This document shows, piece by piece, positions 1 to 9,164 of a stretch of 64,000 nt of DNA; positions within the stretch are counted from its first letter, which is position 1; every line of letters starts with the position of its first letter. Both the position numbers and the translations under genes were made by a program. The stretch is from JBAXTE01 sp963556065 (GTDB taxonomy: Bacteria; Bacteroidota; Bacteroidia; Bacteroidales; WCHB1-69). The notes under the pieces were generated by a model. That model saw nothing but the letters and a program-made list of their open reading frames with translations. It was not told the origin of the DNA and ran no database searches. Location of the stretch: positions 1 to 64,000 of the forward strand of contig CAUVYH020000007.1 of assembly GCA_963556065.3 (NCBI GenBank). The letters run 5' to 3'.

Positions 1-90
1 TAAAGCCCAACGAGTCAAGAAAAGTAACATTCAGCTATGAAATCAGCTGGATAAATCGATACCACTGCTAACCGAATAATAAAGCTTCAA

Positions 91-130
91 CAATAAAAAA
101 GAGGAATTTTTCAATTCCTCTTTTTTATTG
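91..130. terminator. Bidirectional intrinsic terminator
   Basis: A perfect 18-bp inverted repeat (91-108 with 113-130) closes a 4-base loop. The stem base is A-rich on the left and T-rich on the right, so it gives a U-tract in both directions. It lies directly downstream of the minus-strand pseudogene ending at 131 and could also serve a plus-strand gene left of the window. Confidence 0.85.
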
Positions 131-1050
131 TTACTTCGCCATCTTTTTAAAATCGGATAGCATAATACCATCCATTGAATGATCTTTTACCTTGTGATAA
201 CCGAAATAATAAGGTTTTCCAGTCGCACAATTGATCAGGGTAATAAAGCAAATAGGATCTTTTAATTTGAATTTTCGGGACAATTTTATGGACAAAAACA
301 GCATTTTGATTTCCCTCTTTTATTGCAGTTTCAATATCCGAAATTGTCACCATCTTGACTTTGTAAGGATAAGCTTTCGCAATTTTCTCCAAAGTACCGA
401 CTTCTTCGGCCAAATCATCCTTAGTTAGCCATAATTCTACTGTTTTAAGCTCGGAAGTATATGAATCCATCAAATTATCCAAATGATTTATTCGGGTTAT
501 CAATGGCCCACCGGATATAAAACTGCATCAACCGCAATATACCGCCCAATTTATATGAATAATCAATCTCTTCGCCTTCATCTTCTTCACCTTTTGGAAA
601 TTGGAGCCACATACGATAACGGCAATGAGGCCAGATCCGGCATTTTGTTTACATCCCGGTTTTACTACCTAAAACCAAATTCAACAAATTGTACCTGAAC
701 TGATCAATGTTATCAAACAATCCTGTATTTGCCTTAAAAAGCGACGTTTTCGTCTCGTAATTTCTGCCCACGAAATATAAAGAAACGACTTTTTGGGATC
801 GGTTTTCATTTTTTCAAATTCCTGTGCCGATATGATTTTATAAGGAGTTATTTTCCAATATACATTCATTCCTGAAGTGATCGTTGCATTAAAAACCGAG
901 AAACGGATTTTCTCTGAGTACCACGTAAGTTGTTGAACTTAAAATTGATTTATTTCTGCTATAGAAGCCGGTTTAGTTTGTGCTTTTAAGTCCATATTAA
1001 GTATAATGCACAACAATAAAAAGAATATTTGGTTTTTTCATATATTTCAT
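131..1050 (-). pseudogene. Broken gene for an unknown protein, possibly exported
   Basis: A minus-strand gene can be pieced together only by changing frame several times. It begins near 1050 (or 1041) with MKKPNILFIVV, which looks like the start of a signal sequence, and shifts frame within about 50 bases. One readable stretch (roughly 950-690) contains the residues MNVYWKITPYKII and a charged segment. Another (500-230) contains VELWLTKDDLAEEVGTLEKI. The last, ending LSDFKKMAK before the TAA at 131-133, needs a further shift near 210. I do not recognise the family. Whether the breaks are biological or sequencing errors cannot be told from the sequence; the two genes that follow are damaged in the same way. 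Confidence 0.6.
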
Positions 1051-1099
1051 GTCTATTAGATTTTTAGCTTGTCCTTTAAAACGATGCCGTTTTCCCTAT

Positions 1100-2542
1100 T
1101 TATTTTTTAATCGGATTATTAAAGTTATAAAATTTTAGATTCTGGATAAACTGGAGGTAAGTATCAATTCCCAAAAGATAGCTTTGAATTGGAATCCGTT
1201 CGTTTGTATTATGAACCGTTTCCATCAATTCATTATCGACCATAATCGGCGTAATTCCATAAGTAGTAAAACCGGCAGCCCCTAAATGTGTTGTTATCCG
1301 AAGAGGCGGGAAAAAGATAGGGTTTCACTTCACTGCGAGGATATATGGAATGAATGGCATTTGCCATCAACTGAAAATAATCGTGGGTTCGGATGGCTTA
1401 GCATCTTTTCCAATAAAAATCGGAGTAACCGTTACTTATTTCCCAGACGAAGCCGAAGCTTAAACAAAAACATTTTTATGGAAGTTCCCGGAAGCAATCG
1501 ACAGTCGATAACCGCATAAGCATCCTGAGGAATGGCATTGGGTGCACTTGTTATGGCGCTGATTTGTGTAATTGTATATGTAATTACTAACTAACGAACT
1601 AAAAACACCCCCTTTCGAAACAGTTTTTTAGTAAACGGCCAAAAAAGGTAGGAGGTGGAATGTTTGAGTACAAATCCCTTAAAACCACCTTGAAGTTCTC
1701 CAAAATCTTTCAGCATTTTGCGAGTTACTTTGTGAAAGCGTATTTTTGCAGGCTCGTCTTCAATGCGTATAAGCGCCCGCAGCAATTTCTGCTTGCATAC
1801 AGATCACTAGTTGCGCTATGCCCCTTTGAACGAACTTTAGCCTCTATCATAAGCCACAGTGGAACTTTTTTCAGCAACAGAAATGCCAAAAATGGGAAGA
1901 TCTGGTTTGGAGGGAATAATGTTTTTCAAGCCGGATCCACCCTCACCAAAAAGCACCACAGGATTCAGCCGTTTTAAATGTTTTTCTACAACAAAATCGG
2001 CTCGGTTCCTATAGTCTCTTCCATCGACACAGCCAAAACTCCTACATTAAATGGCAATTCTGCCTGTAAATTATTCTGATGGAATTTTGCAAGAGCTAAT
2101 AATTGCATTGCCAATGGGCCTCTATCATCAATTGCTCCTCGCCCCCAAATACAATTTTCTGCTATAGTTCCCGAAAACGGCAGATATTTCCATCCCGCAG
2201 TATCGGCATACACCACATCGAGATGCGCCGTAAACAAAATCAATGGGTTTATCACTTGGTGGAGCTAAAAGTGCTACAAAATTATATAGAGAATCACTCG
2301 AAGACAAATTTTCATAATACAATCCCTGCGATTTTACCCATTCCGACAGATAATCAAAAATAGGTTTTTCCTGACCCGAAATAGTTTTCATAAGTTGTCA
2401 ATTTACTCAAAAATTGAACTGAATATGCAGAATCAATTGGTCGTACACTCGATTGGGCATTACAATTGACAACACTAATAAGACTACTTATAAAAGAAAG
2501 ATTTTTAATCTTGCGCTCACAGCTTAGCTTCTATAAATTCAT
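1100..2542 (-). pseudogene. Broken M20-family metallopeptidase (carboxypeptidase S-like)
   Basis: Fragments in different frames together make an M20 zinc peptidase. Near 2230-2130 are the signatures TAHLDVV and WGRGAIDDRG (zinc-binding His/Asp and the bridging Asp region), followed by an EE pair (SMEETIG), the usual catalytic and metal-binding glutamates. Close to the C-terminus is ETVHNTNERIP, typical of the M20 CPS1/PM20D1 group, and the frame ends NNPIKK at the TAA at 1100-1102. The N-terminus may begin at the ATG at 2542 and reads as a short hydrophobic segment after a frame change. At least four shifts are needed. Intact relatives hydrolyse dipeptides or N-acyl amino acids. No intact product is expected from this sequence as given. 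Confidence 0.75.
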
Positions 2543-2833
2543 TCTATATACAAAAATACACAAATTTTAAAGTATAAGCCCTAAAATATCTCAAAACACA
2601 AATTAATGAACCGAGAAGTCGAAATTCAAAACCTCTTACGCCGACAATCTGTTGTAAAGCTAAATATAAAGAATACCGTCAACCGGAAGGTTTATAAATT
2701 TTTGCAGGGGGTAAATGGTATTTTTTTGGCAAACTGAATTATCAAAAGAATCACCGATAAGTCAATTGGCAGAAACCCTAAAACGGAAAAGTTTTTCAGA
2801 ATTTATAATGATTTTTTATACTTTTGCCTGTAT
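2543..2833. other. Intergenic stretch without a supported gene
   Basis: AT-rich. It holds a 43-codon open frame (2606-2737, plus) with no recognisable features, and a TACTTTTG -7-like box at 2819-2826 immediately ahead of the damaged permease gene. No hairpin terminator was seen. Confidence 0.4.
2819..2826 (+). promoter_or_regulatory. Candidate -7 box for the dppC-like pseudogene
   Basis: TACTTTTG matches the Bacteroidota -7 consensus TAnnTTTG. It ends only 7 bases before the ATG at 2834, so a transcript would have almost no leader. No clear TTTG -33 box is seen 19-21 bases upstream. Confidence 0.4.
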
Positions 2834-4008
2834 ATGAAAAAGTTTTTCAAACGATTTGTCAGAAAACAGCCTGAAAAAATTGAGTCAAAATCGCTCAACA
2901 AGGTGGTTTTTCATCATCTTTTCATGATCCGTTGGGGATGACCTCCAATCCTATTTATCATCATTGTATTAATTGTTAGCATATTGGGTTCACTCATTGC
3001 TCCTGATCCCACACCAAACGCCAATCGACAAATTTTGGAGATCTCTTTACAAAAACCGGGAACAAAAATCACCATGCTTAAAATTCCGAGGGAAAGCTCT
3101 ACAAAAAGTGTATCCGTTTTCGAGCAGGCATTATTTGGCCGCCCCGATGAATATAATTATGTCCCCATTACGAAATATGTATTTAATCAAAATACAGTAA
3201 CGGTTAACCCTCTTTAAAAGCGATTCGCTATATCCTACCCCAAACTTTCCAACTTAACGAACTATTATCGGCAGCAAAAGGCAAAGATTTCACTGGACTT
3301 CAGCAACAATTTAAAAGCAAAGCAATTGAAGAGAAAACATACTGGCTGGGAACAGACCGATATGGAAGAGATGTATTAAGCCAGCTTATTCTTGGGTCGA
3401 GATGTGAGCATCTCCGTGTGGGTTAATTTCGTGTATTTATTGCCATTGTTATAGGCATTTTATTGGGAGCTATTGCCGGATATTTCCGTGGATGGATTGA
3501 TGAGTTGATTGTCTGGTTTATCAATGTAGTTTGGTCCATTCCATCTTTACTGTTAGTGATTGCCATTAGTTTCGCCTTAGGCAAAGGGTTTTGGCAAGTT
3601 TTTATTGCCATCGGACTTACAATGTGGGTTGATGTAGCACGTGTTGTTCGCGGACAGGTGATGAGCCTTCGTGAAAAGGAATTTGTGGAAGCCGGTAAGG
3701 CTTTGGGATACAGCAATTTCAGAATAATATATAAGCACATTTTACCCAACGTTACGGGAACGGTTGCAGTAATTGCAGCGTCAAATTTTGCATCGGCAAT
3801 ATTAATAGAATCAGGATTGAGTTTTTTAGGGTTGGGTGTTCAACCGCCTGTACCATCGTGGGGAACCATGATTAAAGAGAATTATGGGTACATCATCCTG
3901 GATTATGCCTACTTAGCTATAATTCCCGGGGTTTCCATTATGTTGTTGGTTTTGGCATTTATGCTCATTGGAAATTCATTGAGAGATGCACTGGATGTGA
4001 AAGCTTAA
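2834..4008 (+). pseudogene. Broken DppC/OppC-type peptide ABC transporter permease
   Basis: Reads as an inner-membrane permease of the dipeptide/oligopeptide ABC family. The N-terminus MKKFFKRFVRKQPEK runs to a TGA at 2939-2941; the same frame continues into a hydrophobic helix and IAPDPTPNANRQ. A shift near 3216 and further small indels at about 3400-3430 interrupt it. The C-terminal 181 residues (3463-4008) are clean and carry the binding-protein-dependent permease core, including the EAA-type loop EFVEAGKALGYSNFRI and the ending GLGVQPPVPSWGTMI typical of DppC. No partner permease, ATPase or binding protein is nearby. Either a decaying orphan or an intact gene hidden by sequence errors. 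Confidence 0.8.
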
Positions 4009-4161
4009 GATGCAGTATATGTTTAGATAAAATGTATAGCTTATCCCAAGAGTGGCGCTAAAACGCAAAAACATTCTACTTCTTTTTATTTCATAAGCTT
4101 GTTGTAATGACTTTCCAGCTTTTTACTTTGTAAACTTTATGGACTTTTATGGACTTTCGGC

Positions 4162-5685
4162 TTAATTCTGGTGTTCGCTTCGTAGCAAATCATTCACTGT
4201 TTTAACCGGATTAAAGGTTGCAATGGGAACTTCAACAAAAACTGAAATCCATTTTGCCATAGCCCCATTCCATAAACCGGGAAGCTCCAGTGCTTTAAGA
4301 TCTTTGCCGTCTTTTGATTTTACCGCAATAAAGCCTGTGCTGGGATCCACAAATTGAGATAAATCAAAGACATCTCCTTTAAAATCGCGAATAGAACAAA
4401 CGATATCCACGGGATTAAAGTGAGTGGATTGATCAACAATTCGTTTTTGGGTACTCAAATTAAAATCAATTTGTGACGTTTCAACAATTTGCAAAGAATT
4501 TCCACTACTGCTTTTAACCCAAAAAGGACCTCCTCCAGGTTCTCCTTCATTCTTTACCATTCCACAAACACGAATTGGCCGATTGAGGATAGAGATCAGT
4601 TTTTGCTTTTGATCCGTTTCGGAAAAATTTTCGAACCCTTCGGGTAATTCAATAAACAGCTCATTTTTCACAAAAGAAATGACATCTTCTATTTTTATTT
4701 TACTTTGACTTGTGAGCTTTTTTAGAATTTTATCAATATTATGCTTAAATTGAAGAAGCAACGACCCTATGATTTTCTTATAAACGATCGTCGTCTCTCC
4801 CTTTCTCTCGGGGACAACATTGTCGATGTTTTTTATAAATATAATATCTCCTTCCAACTGGTTTACATTCCATATTAATGCTCCATGACCGGCAGGGCGA
4901 AACAGCAACTTGCCGTCATTTGTTCTGAAGGGTGTATTATCGGGATTTACGGCAATGGTATCGGTTGTGGGTAATTGAATGGAATGAGTAATATTAAATT
5001 TTACCTGATATTTTTTCTCGTAAGCCGGGGTAACTTCTGAAATTAATGCTTCAAACAATGAAACATGCTCAGGAGAGAGTGTAAAATGAATATAGGCCAC
5101 CCCATCTCCCGACTTTCCATATAAGGCACTTTCTACTAAATGCTCTTCCAAAGCGGTTCTCGTTGTATTTTCACTTCGATGAAACTTAATTAAAGCTTTG
5201 GGTAAATTAGCATAGTTTAAACCCTTTTCCAATAGCAAATAGTCGAGGACTAAGCGATAGTTCCGAGAATTCAGTTCTTCCTTAAGTGACAAACCATCAC
5301 GATCCATAACCATATCTAAGTCCTGATAAAAAGCAAACTTATTTATGGATTGGAAAAAAGTGAACCCAAATTCGAGCACCTTAGGATTTGCATTCGGCTT
5401 ATCAAAGTTTTCTTTAAAGTCGAATAAATCCTTAAACATGCGTGTAGCGGCACCCGATGCAGGAACAAATTTTATAATTTTAGTCGTTTTTGCATAATCA
5501 TCAAAATCGCCGTTCAACTTGATCTCACCATTTGTGGTTATCAGCTTAATACCGTCATTGATAACGGCAGGGCGAATAAGATTTACGCAAGGGAAGCCGG
5601 TAGTAAAATATTTCAATTGATTTTTAACTACTTGTATCGAAAAACCAATTTCCTTGAGTTGTTTTAGATCTTCGGGTGTAAACAT
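4162..5685 (-). CDS. DUF4301 family protein, nucleotidyltransferase-like
   Basis: A 507-residue cytoplasmic protein with no signal peptide or membrane segment. It belongs by overall sequence to the DUF4301 group common in Bacteroidota, for which I know no established function. Two segments stand out: PASGAATRMF at residues 75-84, which has the shape of the nucleotide-binding loop of NTP-sugar nucleotidyltransferases, and RPAGHGAL (263-270) followed by FIKNIDNV (283-290), which resembles the substrate-binding GHG and the acidic stretch of UDP-sugar pyrophosphorylases. This suggests a nucleotide-sugar pyrophosphorylase-like enzyme (inference). Monocistronic; divergent from the gene at 5870. Full length, no damage. 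Confidence 0.8.
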   Translation of the reverse strand: MFTPEDLKQLKEIGFSIQVVKNQLKYFTTGFPCVNLIRPAVINDGIKLITTNGEIKLNGDFDDYAKTTKIIKFVPASGAATRMFKDLFDFKENFDKPNANPKVLEFGFTFFQSINKFAFYQDLDMVMDRDGLSLKEELNSRNYRLVLDYLLLEKGLNYANLPKALIKFHRSENTTRTALEEHLVESALYGKSGDGVAYIHFTLSPEHVSLFEALISEVTPAYEKKYQVKFNITHSIQLPTTDTIAVNPDNTPFRTNDGKLLFRPAGHGALIWNVNQLEGDIIFIKNIDNVVPERKGETTIVYKKIIGSLLLQFKHNIDKILKKLTSQSKIKIEDVISFVKNELFIELPEGFENFSETDQKQKLISILNRPIRVCGMVKNEGEPGGGPFWVKSSSGNSLQIVETSQIDFNLSTQKRIVDQSTHFNPVDIVCSIRDFKGDVFDLSQFVDPSTGFIAVKSKDGKDLKALELPGLWNGAMAKWISVFVEVPIATFNPVKTVNDLLRSEHQN

Positions 5686-5842
5686 ATTGTTTAATTAAAT
5701 ACTAACATAGAGCAAAATTACAAAAATATATTGGAAAAATTGTTAATTTTAATTTTCAAAAAAAAGAAGGATTATTTATCGTTTAAGTGAGCTTTTTTTG
5801 ATAATAAAAGAAACTAAACTAACAGTTTATAACAAAAAAGAT

Positions 5843-5850
5843 TATTTTTG
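5843..5850 (+). promoter_or_regulatory. Candidate -7 promoter box
   Basis: TATTTTTG fits TAnnTTTG and ends 19 bases before the ATG at 5870. No -33 TTTG is found at the usual spacing, so the call rests on the -7 box alone. Confidence 0.45.
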
Positions 5851-5869
5851 CATAAAATAAAGTGTGTAA

Positions 5870-8437
5870 ATGAAACGACTCTTCACCATATTGGCATTGA
5901 TGATTTTTCAGGTTTCTGCTTTTGCCACTCACGAGCGAGCAGGTGAAATCACTTATCGTCATTTATATGGACTCACGTATGAGTTTACGGTTACCACATA
6001 TACATACACACCGAGCCCTGCAGACCGAGACAGCTTAGAAGTTAAGTGGGGAGATGGAGCGATACAGACCATCCCCAGAATTGAGAAAATAAATTATCCT
6101 AATGATATATCGAGAAATAAGTATGTTGCAATTCATACATACCCAGCTTCCGCATATTACACCATTTCCATGGAAGACCCCAATAGAAATTATGGTGTAA
6201 TTAATATTCCCAACTCGGTTAATATCCCATTTTACATCGAAACCTCATTACTTATCAGCCCATTTTTAAATGGAAATAATTCTCCCGTGTTACTCAACCC
6301 ACCCATTGATAATGGCTGTGTAGGGGTTCCTTTTTACCATAATCCCGGGGCCTATGACCCCGACGGAGACAGCCTGTCGTACAAAATTGTATCTTGCAAA
6401 GGACTCTCGGGGGAAGTTATCCCCGGTTACACTATTCCTGCCTATACTTCATCGTTAAGCATTGACCCATATACCGGTGACTTTTATTGGGACAGTCCCA
6501 TTATTCAGGGGGAATATAATATTGCCATCGTAATAGAAGAATACCGGCAAGGGATAAAAATCGGCAGCATTACACGCGATATGCAAATCAGCATAGGATC
6601 GTGTAATAACCAACCGCCACTCATATCAACAATTAACGATACATGTATTGTGGCAGGCACACATCTCAACTTTTTGGTAACTGCAAACGATGTTGACGGG
6701 AACCAGATTACATTAACAGGAACAGGAAGTGCATTAAGCACCACGCCCAACCCCGGTTGGTTCACTCAACCCGCTGTAGGAATAGGTTCTGTGCAATCTG
6801 ATTTTTCGTGGTCCACCGATTGCGATAATGTAAAAAAATATCCGTACCAGGTTTCCTTTAAAGCCAAAGATAATGGAACCCCTATAAATTTAGTATCCAT
6901 GAAAACAGTACGAATTACCATTGTTGCCCCCTCTCCTACATTGGTTTCTGTAAATCCCATCGGCAATTCAATGAATATTGTATGGAATGTATCGCCATGT
7001 CTAAATGCCATCGGCTATAAAATTTACCGTCATGAGGGCCCTTCGGGGTGGGTTCATGGCTATTGCGAAACCGGCGTACCGGCATATACCGGATTTCATT
7101 TAATCGGGACCACAAATTCTCTGGGAGACACTACGTTTACCGATACGAACGAAGGAACAGGGTTATTTTATGGCAACGATTATTGCTATGTGGTGGTTGC
7201 TACTTTTTCTGATTTTGCTGAAAGCTACGCCTCAAATGAACTTTGTGCTTCGCTCAAAAAAGATGTACCTATTATTACAAATGTAAGCGTAACGGGAACT
7301 GCTACCTCAAACGGAATAATGGATTTAGTATGGTCGAAACCTACCGAATTCGACACCGCTCAATTCCCCGGACCTTATGAATATCGGCTATACAAAACAG
7401 AATCGACCTCAACAGCTTACACTCAAATAGCCAGTTTTAACAGCATTAACGACACAATGTTTACCGAAACCGGCTTAAATACATTAGCAAAAGCGTGGAA
7501 ATATAAAATCGAGTTTTATAATAACACGCCTGGAAATACGGTATTTATGGGTACTGCAAATCCGGCGCAAAGTATCTTCTTATCCGCTACATCTACCGAT
7601 AATCGGGTAAATCTTTCGTGGAACGTAAATGTTCCATGGATTAATGATTATTATGATATTTTTCGACTTAACCCAACAACCTTATTATGGGATTCGATCG
7701 GAAGCACCACTGAACTCTATTTTTCCGATTTCGGACTACCCAATGGTGTCGAATTTTGTTATTACGTTAGAAGTGTAGGCCGATATACCATTTCGGGAAT
7801 TACAGAGCCACTGGTTAATTTATCCGAGCGTGTATGTGCAACACCTGTAGATAACATTCCACCTTGTGCTCCCATACTAAGCGGAACTACCGATTGTGTG
7901 AAAAATTCTTTTTCGTGGCACTTTAACAACGACAGCTGCTTTAGTGATGTGGTAAAATACAAACTATATTATGCTTCATCTCAGGATGACGAGCTGGTTT
8001 CGTTTGATTCCATCACCAACCCGTTAATTACAAATATTACTTACGTTGGAGCGAACTCAATAGCGGGTTGCTTTATGGTAGAGGCCATAGACTCAAATAA
8101 TAATGCTTCGCAGAGCAATTTTGTGTGTATTGATATCGACAATTGCAACCTGTATGAGTTACCCAATGTTTTTACACCAAACGGAGATGGCACGAATGAC
8201 ACGTTTCACCCCTTTCCTTACGATTTTGTAGATCATATTAACATTAATATATATAACCGCTGGGGAAATGTTGTTTTCACGAGTAAAGACCCGGATATTA
8301 ACTGGGATGGAAAAGAAAAAAACACGCATCAATATTGTGCCGACGGCGTTTACTACTATATTTGTGACGTTTATGAATATCGCTTAGGGGGTATTAAAAT
8401 GCGTACATTACACGGATCAGTATCATTATATCGATAA
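5870..8437 (+). CDS. T9SS type B (gliding-motility C-terminal domain) surface protein
   Basis: An 855-residue exported protein. A signal peptide (about residues 1-19, cut after FAT/A-type residues) precedes a domain beginning THERAGEITY, a common opening of large Bacteroidota surface proteins. Two Ig/cadherin-like segments follow (about 140-340, with DPDGDSL and ANDVDGNQ), then fibronectin-III-like repeats (about 350-750). The last 90 residues are the CHU_C/type B sorting domain: LPNVFTPNGDGTNDTF, then YNRWGNVVF, NWDGK and GVYYY. That domain is a type 9 secretion signal. Many cysteines suggest disulfides. The substrate or adhesion target cannot be told. Ends 14 bases before riboflavin synthase, so the two may be cotranscribed. 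A TATTTTTG -7-like box sits at 5843-5850. Confidence 0.88.
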   Translation: MKRLFTILALMIFQVSAFATHERAGEITYRHLYGLTYEFTVTTYTYTPSPADRDSLEVKWGDGAIQTIPRIEKINYPNDISRNKYVAIHTYPASAYYTISMEDPNRNYGVINIPNSVNIPFYIETSLLISPFLNGNNSPVLLNPPIDNGCVGVPFYHNPGAYDPDGDSLSYKIVSCKGLSGEVIPGYTIPAYTSSLSIDPYTGDFYWDSPIIQGEYNIAIVIEEYRQGIKIGSITRDMQISIGSCNNQPPLISTINDTCIVAGTHLNFLVTANDVDGNQITLTGTGSALSTTPNPGWFTQPAVGIGSVQSDFSWSTDCDNVKKYPYQVSFKAKDNGTPINLVSMKTVRITIVAPSPTLVSVNPIGNSMNIVWNVSPCLNAIGYKIYRHEGPSGWVHGYCETGVPAYTGFHLIGTTNSLGDTTFTDTNEGTGLFYGNDYCYVVVATFSDFAESYASNELCASLKKDVPIITNVSVTGTATSNGIMDLVWSKPTEFDTAQFPGPYEYRLYKTESTSTAYTQIASFNSINDTMFTETGLNTLAKAWKYKIEFYNNTPGNTVFMGTANPAQSIFLSATSTDNRVNLSWNVNVPWINDYYDIFRLNPTTLLWDSIGSTTELYFSDFGLPNGVEFCYYVRSVGRYTISGITEPLVNLSERVCATPVDNIPPCAPILSGTTDCVKNSFSWHFNNDSCFSDVVKYKLYYASSQDDELVSFDSITNPLITNITYVGANSIAGCFMVEAIDSNNNASQSNFVCIDIDNCNLYELPNVFTPNGDGTNDTFHPFPYDFVDHININIYNRWGNVVFTSKDPDINWDGKEKNTHQYCADGVYYYICDVYEYRLGGIKMRTLHGSVSLYR

Positions 8438-8451
8438 CAAATAAATAAATT

Positions 8452-9054
8452 ATGTTTACAGGAATTATTGAACAAACTGGTAAAATCGTTGACATTCAAC
8501 GAGATAAAACCAATATCCACTTCTCCATCGAAACACCATTAGCGCAAGAAATGAAAATCGATCAAAGCATGGCTCACGATGGCGTTTGTCTTACAGTTGT
8601 AGCTGTTGATTACTCAAAAAACCAATACGTGGTAACGGCAATTCAAGAAACTTTGGATAAAACCAACCTCTCCTCGTGGAAAGTTGGCTACGAAGTAAAC
8701 CTAGAACGCAGCATGTCGATGGAAAACCGCTTTGACGGACATATCGTACAAGGGCATGTAGATCAGACTGCCGAATGTATAAAGGTAACTGAAGAAGATG
8801 GCAGCTGGCGGTTTTATTTTAAGTACGATGCCACATTAAACAACTTTACAGTTTCTAAAGGTTCCATTAGTGTAAATGGAGTAAGTCTTACCGTAGTTGA
8901 CTCCGAAAAGGAGCTATTTTCAGTGGCAATTATACCTTACACTTACGACCATACCAATTTTCACAACTTTAAACCGGGCACAACTGTAAACATCGAGTTT
9001 GATGTATTGGGAAAATATGTTCAACGGTTGATGGAAGAGTATTTCAAAAAATAG
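8452..9054 (+). CDS. ribE: Riboflavin synthase, alpha subunit
   Basis: 200 residues, the normal length. Catalyses dismutation of two 6,7-dimethyl-8-ribityllumazine molecules to riboflavin plus the pyrimidinedione, the last step of riboflavin synthesis. The N-terminus MFTGIIEQTG is diagnostic. The protein shows the two repeated lumazine-binding halves: DGVCLTVV (about 45-52) and DGHIVQGHVDQ (about 97-107) in the first half and start of the second, and SVNGVSLTVV (about 142-151) in the second. No other rib genes are nearby. It sits 14 bases behind a T9SS surface-protein gene and ends in a strong bidirectional terminator. The gene is intact. Confidence 0.97.
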   Translation: MFTGIIEQTGKIVDIQRDKTNIHFSIETPLAQEMKIDQSMAHDGVCLTVVAVDYSKNQYVVTAIQETLDKTNLSSWKVGYEVNLERSMSMENRFDGHIVQGHVDQTAECIKVTEEDGSWRFYFKYDATLNNFTVSKGSISVNGVSLTVVDSEKELFSVAIIPYTYDHTNFHNFKPGTTVNIEFDVLGKYVQRLMEEYFKK

Positions 9055-9065
9055 TTATAACGTTC

Positions 9066-9110
9066 AAGCAATAAAAAAACCACGAAAATTTCGTGGTTTT
9101 TTTATTGCTT
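9066..9110. terminator. Bidirectional terminator between ribE and pepT
   Basis: A perfect 22-bp inverted repeat (9066-9087 with 9089-9110) around CCACGAAA/TTTCGTGG, flanked by seven A and seven T. It lies between convergent genes and would terminate both. Confidence 0.92.
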
Positions 9111-9113
9111 TTG

Positions 9114-9158
9114 ATACGGTATTTTCGACTTCGCTCAAATACCGACTTCGCTCTATTG
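9114..9158. repeat. Copy of a dispersed TTCGACTTCGCTC element
   Basis: Contains TTCGACTTCGCTC and a second CGACTTCGCTC, each flanked by a short inverted repeat (GGTATTT/AAATACC, then CCGAC/GTCGG). Related phrases occur at 40014-40035 and 40150-40170. Confidence 0.55.
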
Positions 9159-9164
9159 TCGGAC

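Noticed and set aside
2606..2737. 43-codon open frame upstream of the permease pseudogene
   Set aside because: No signal peptide, domain or clear ribosome-binding context; lies in a damaged stretch, so coding is not supported.
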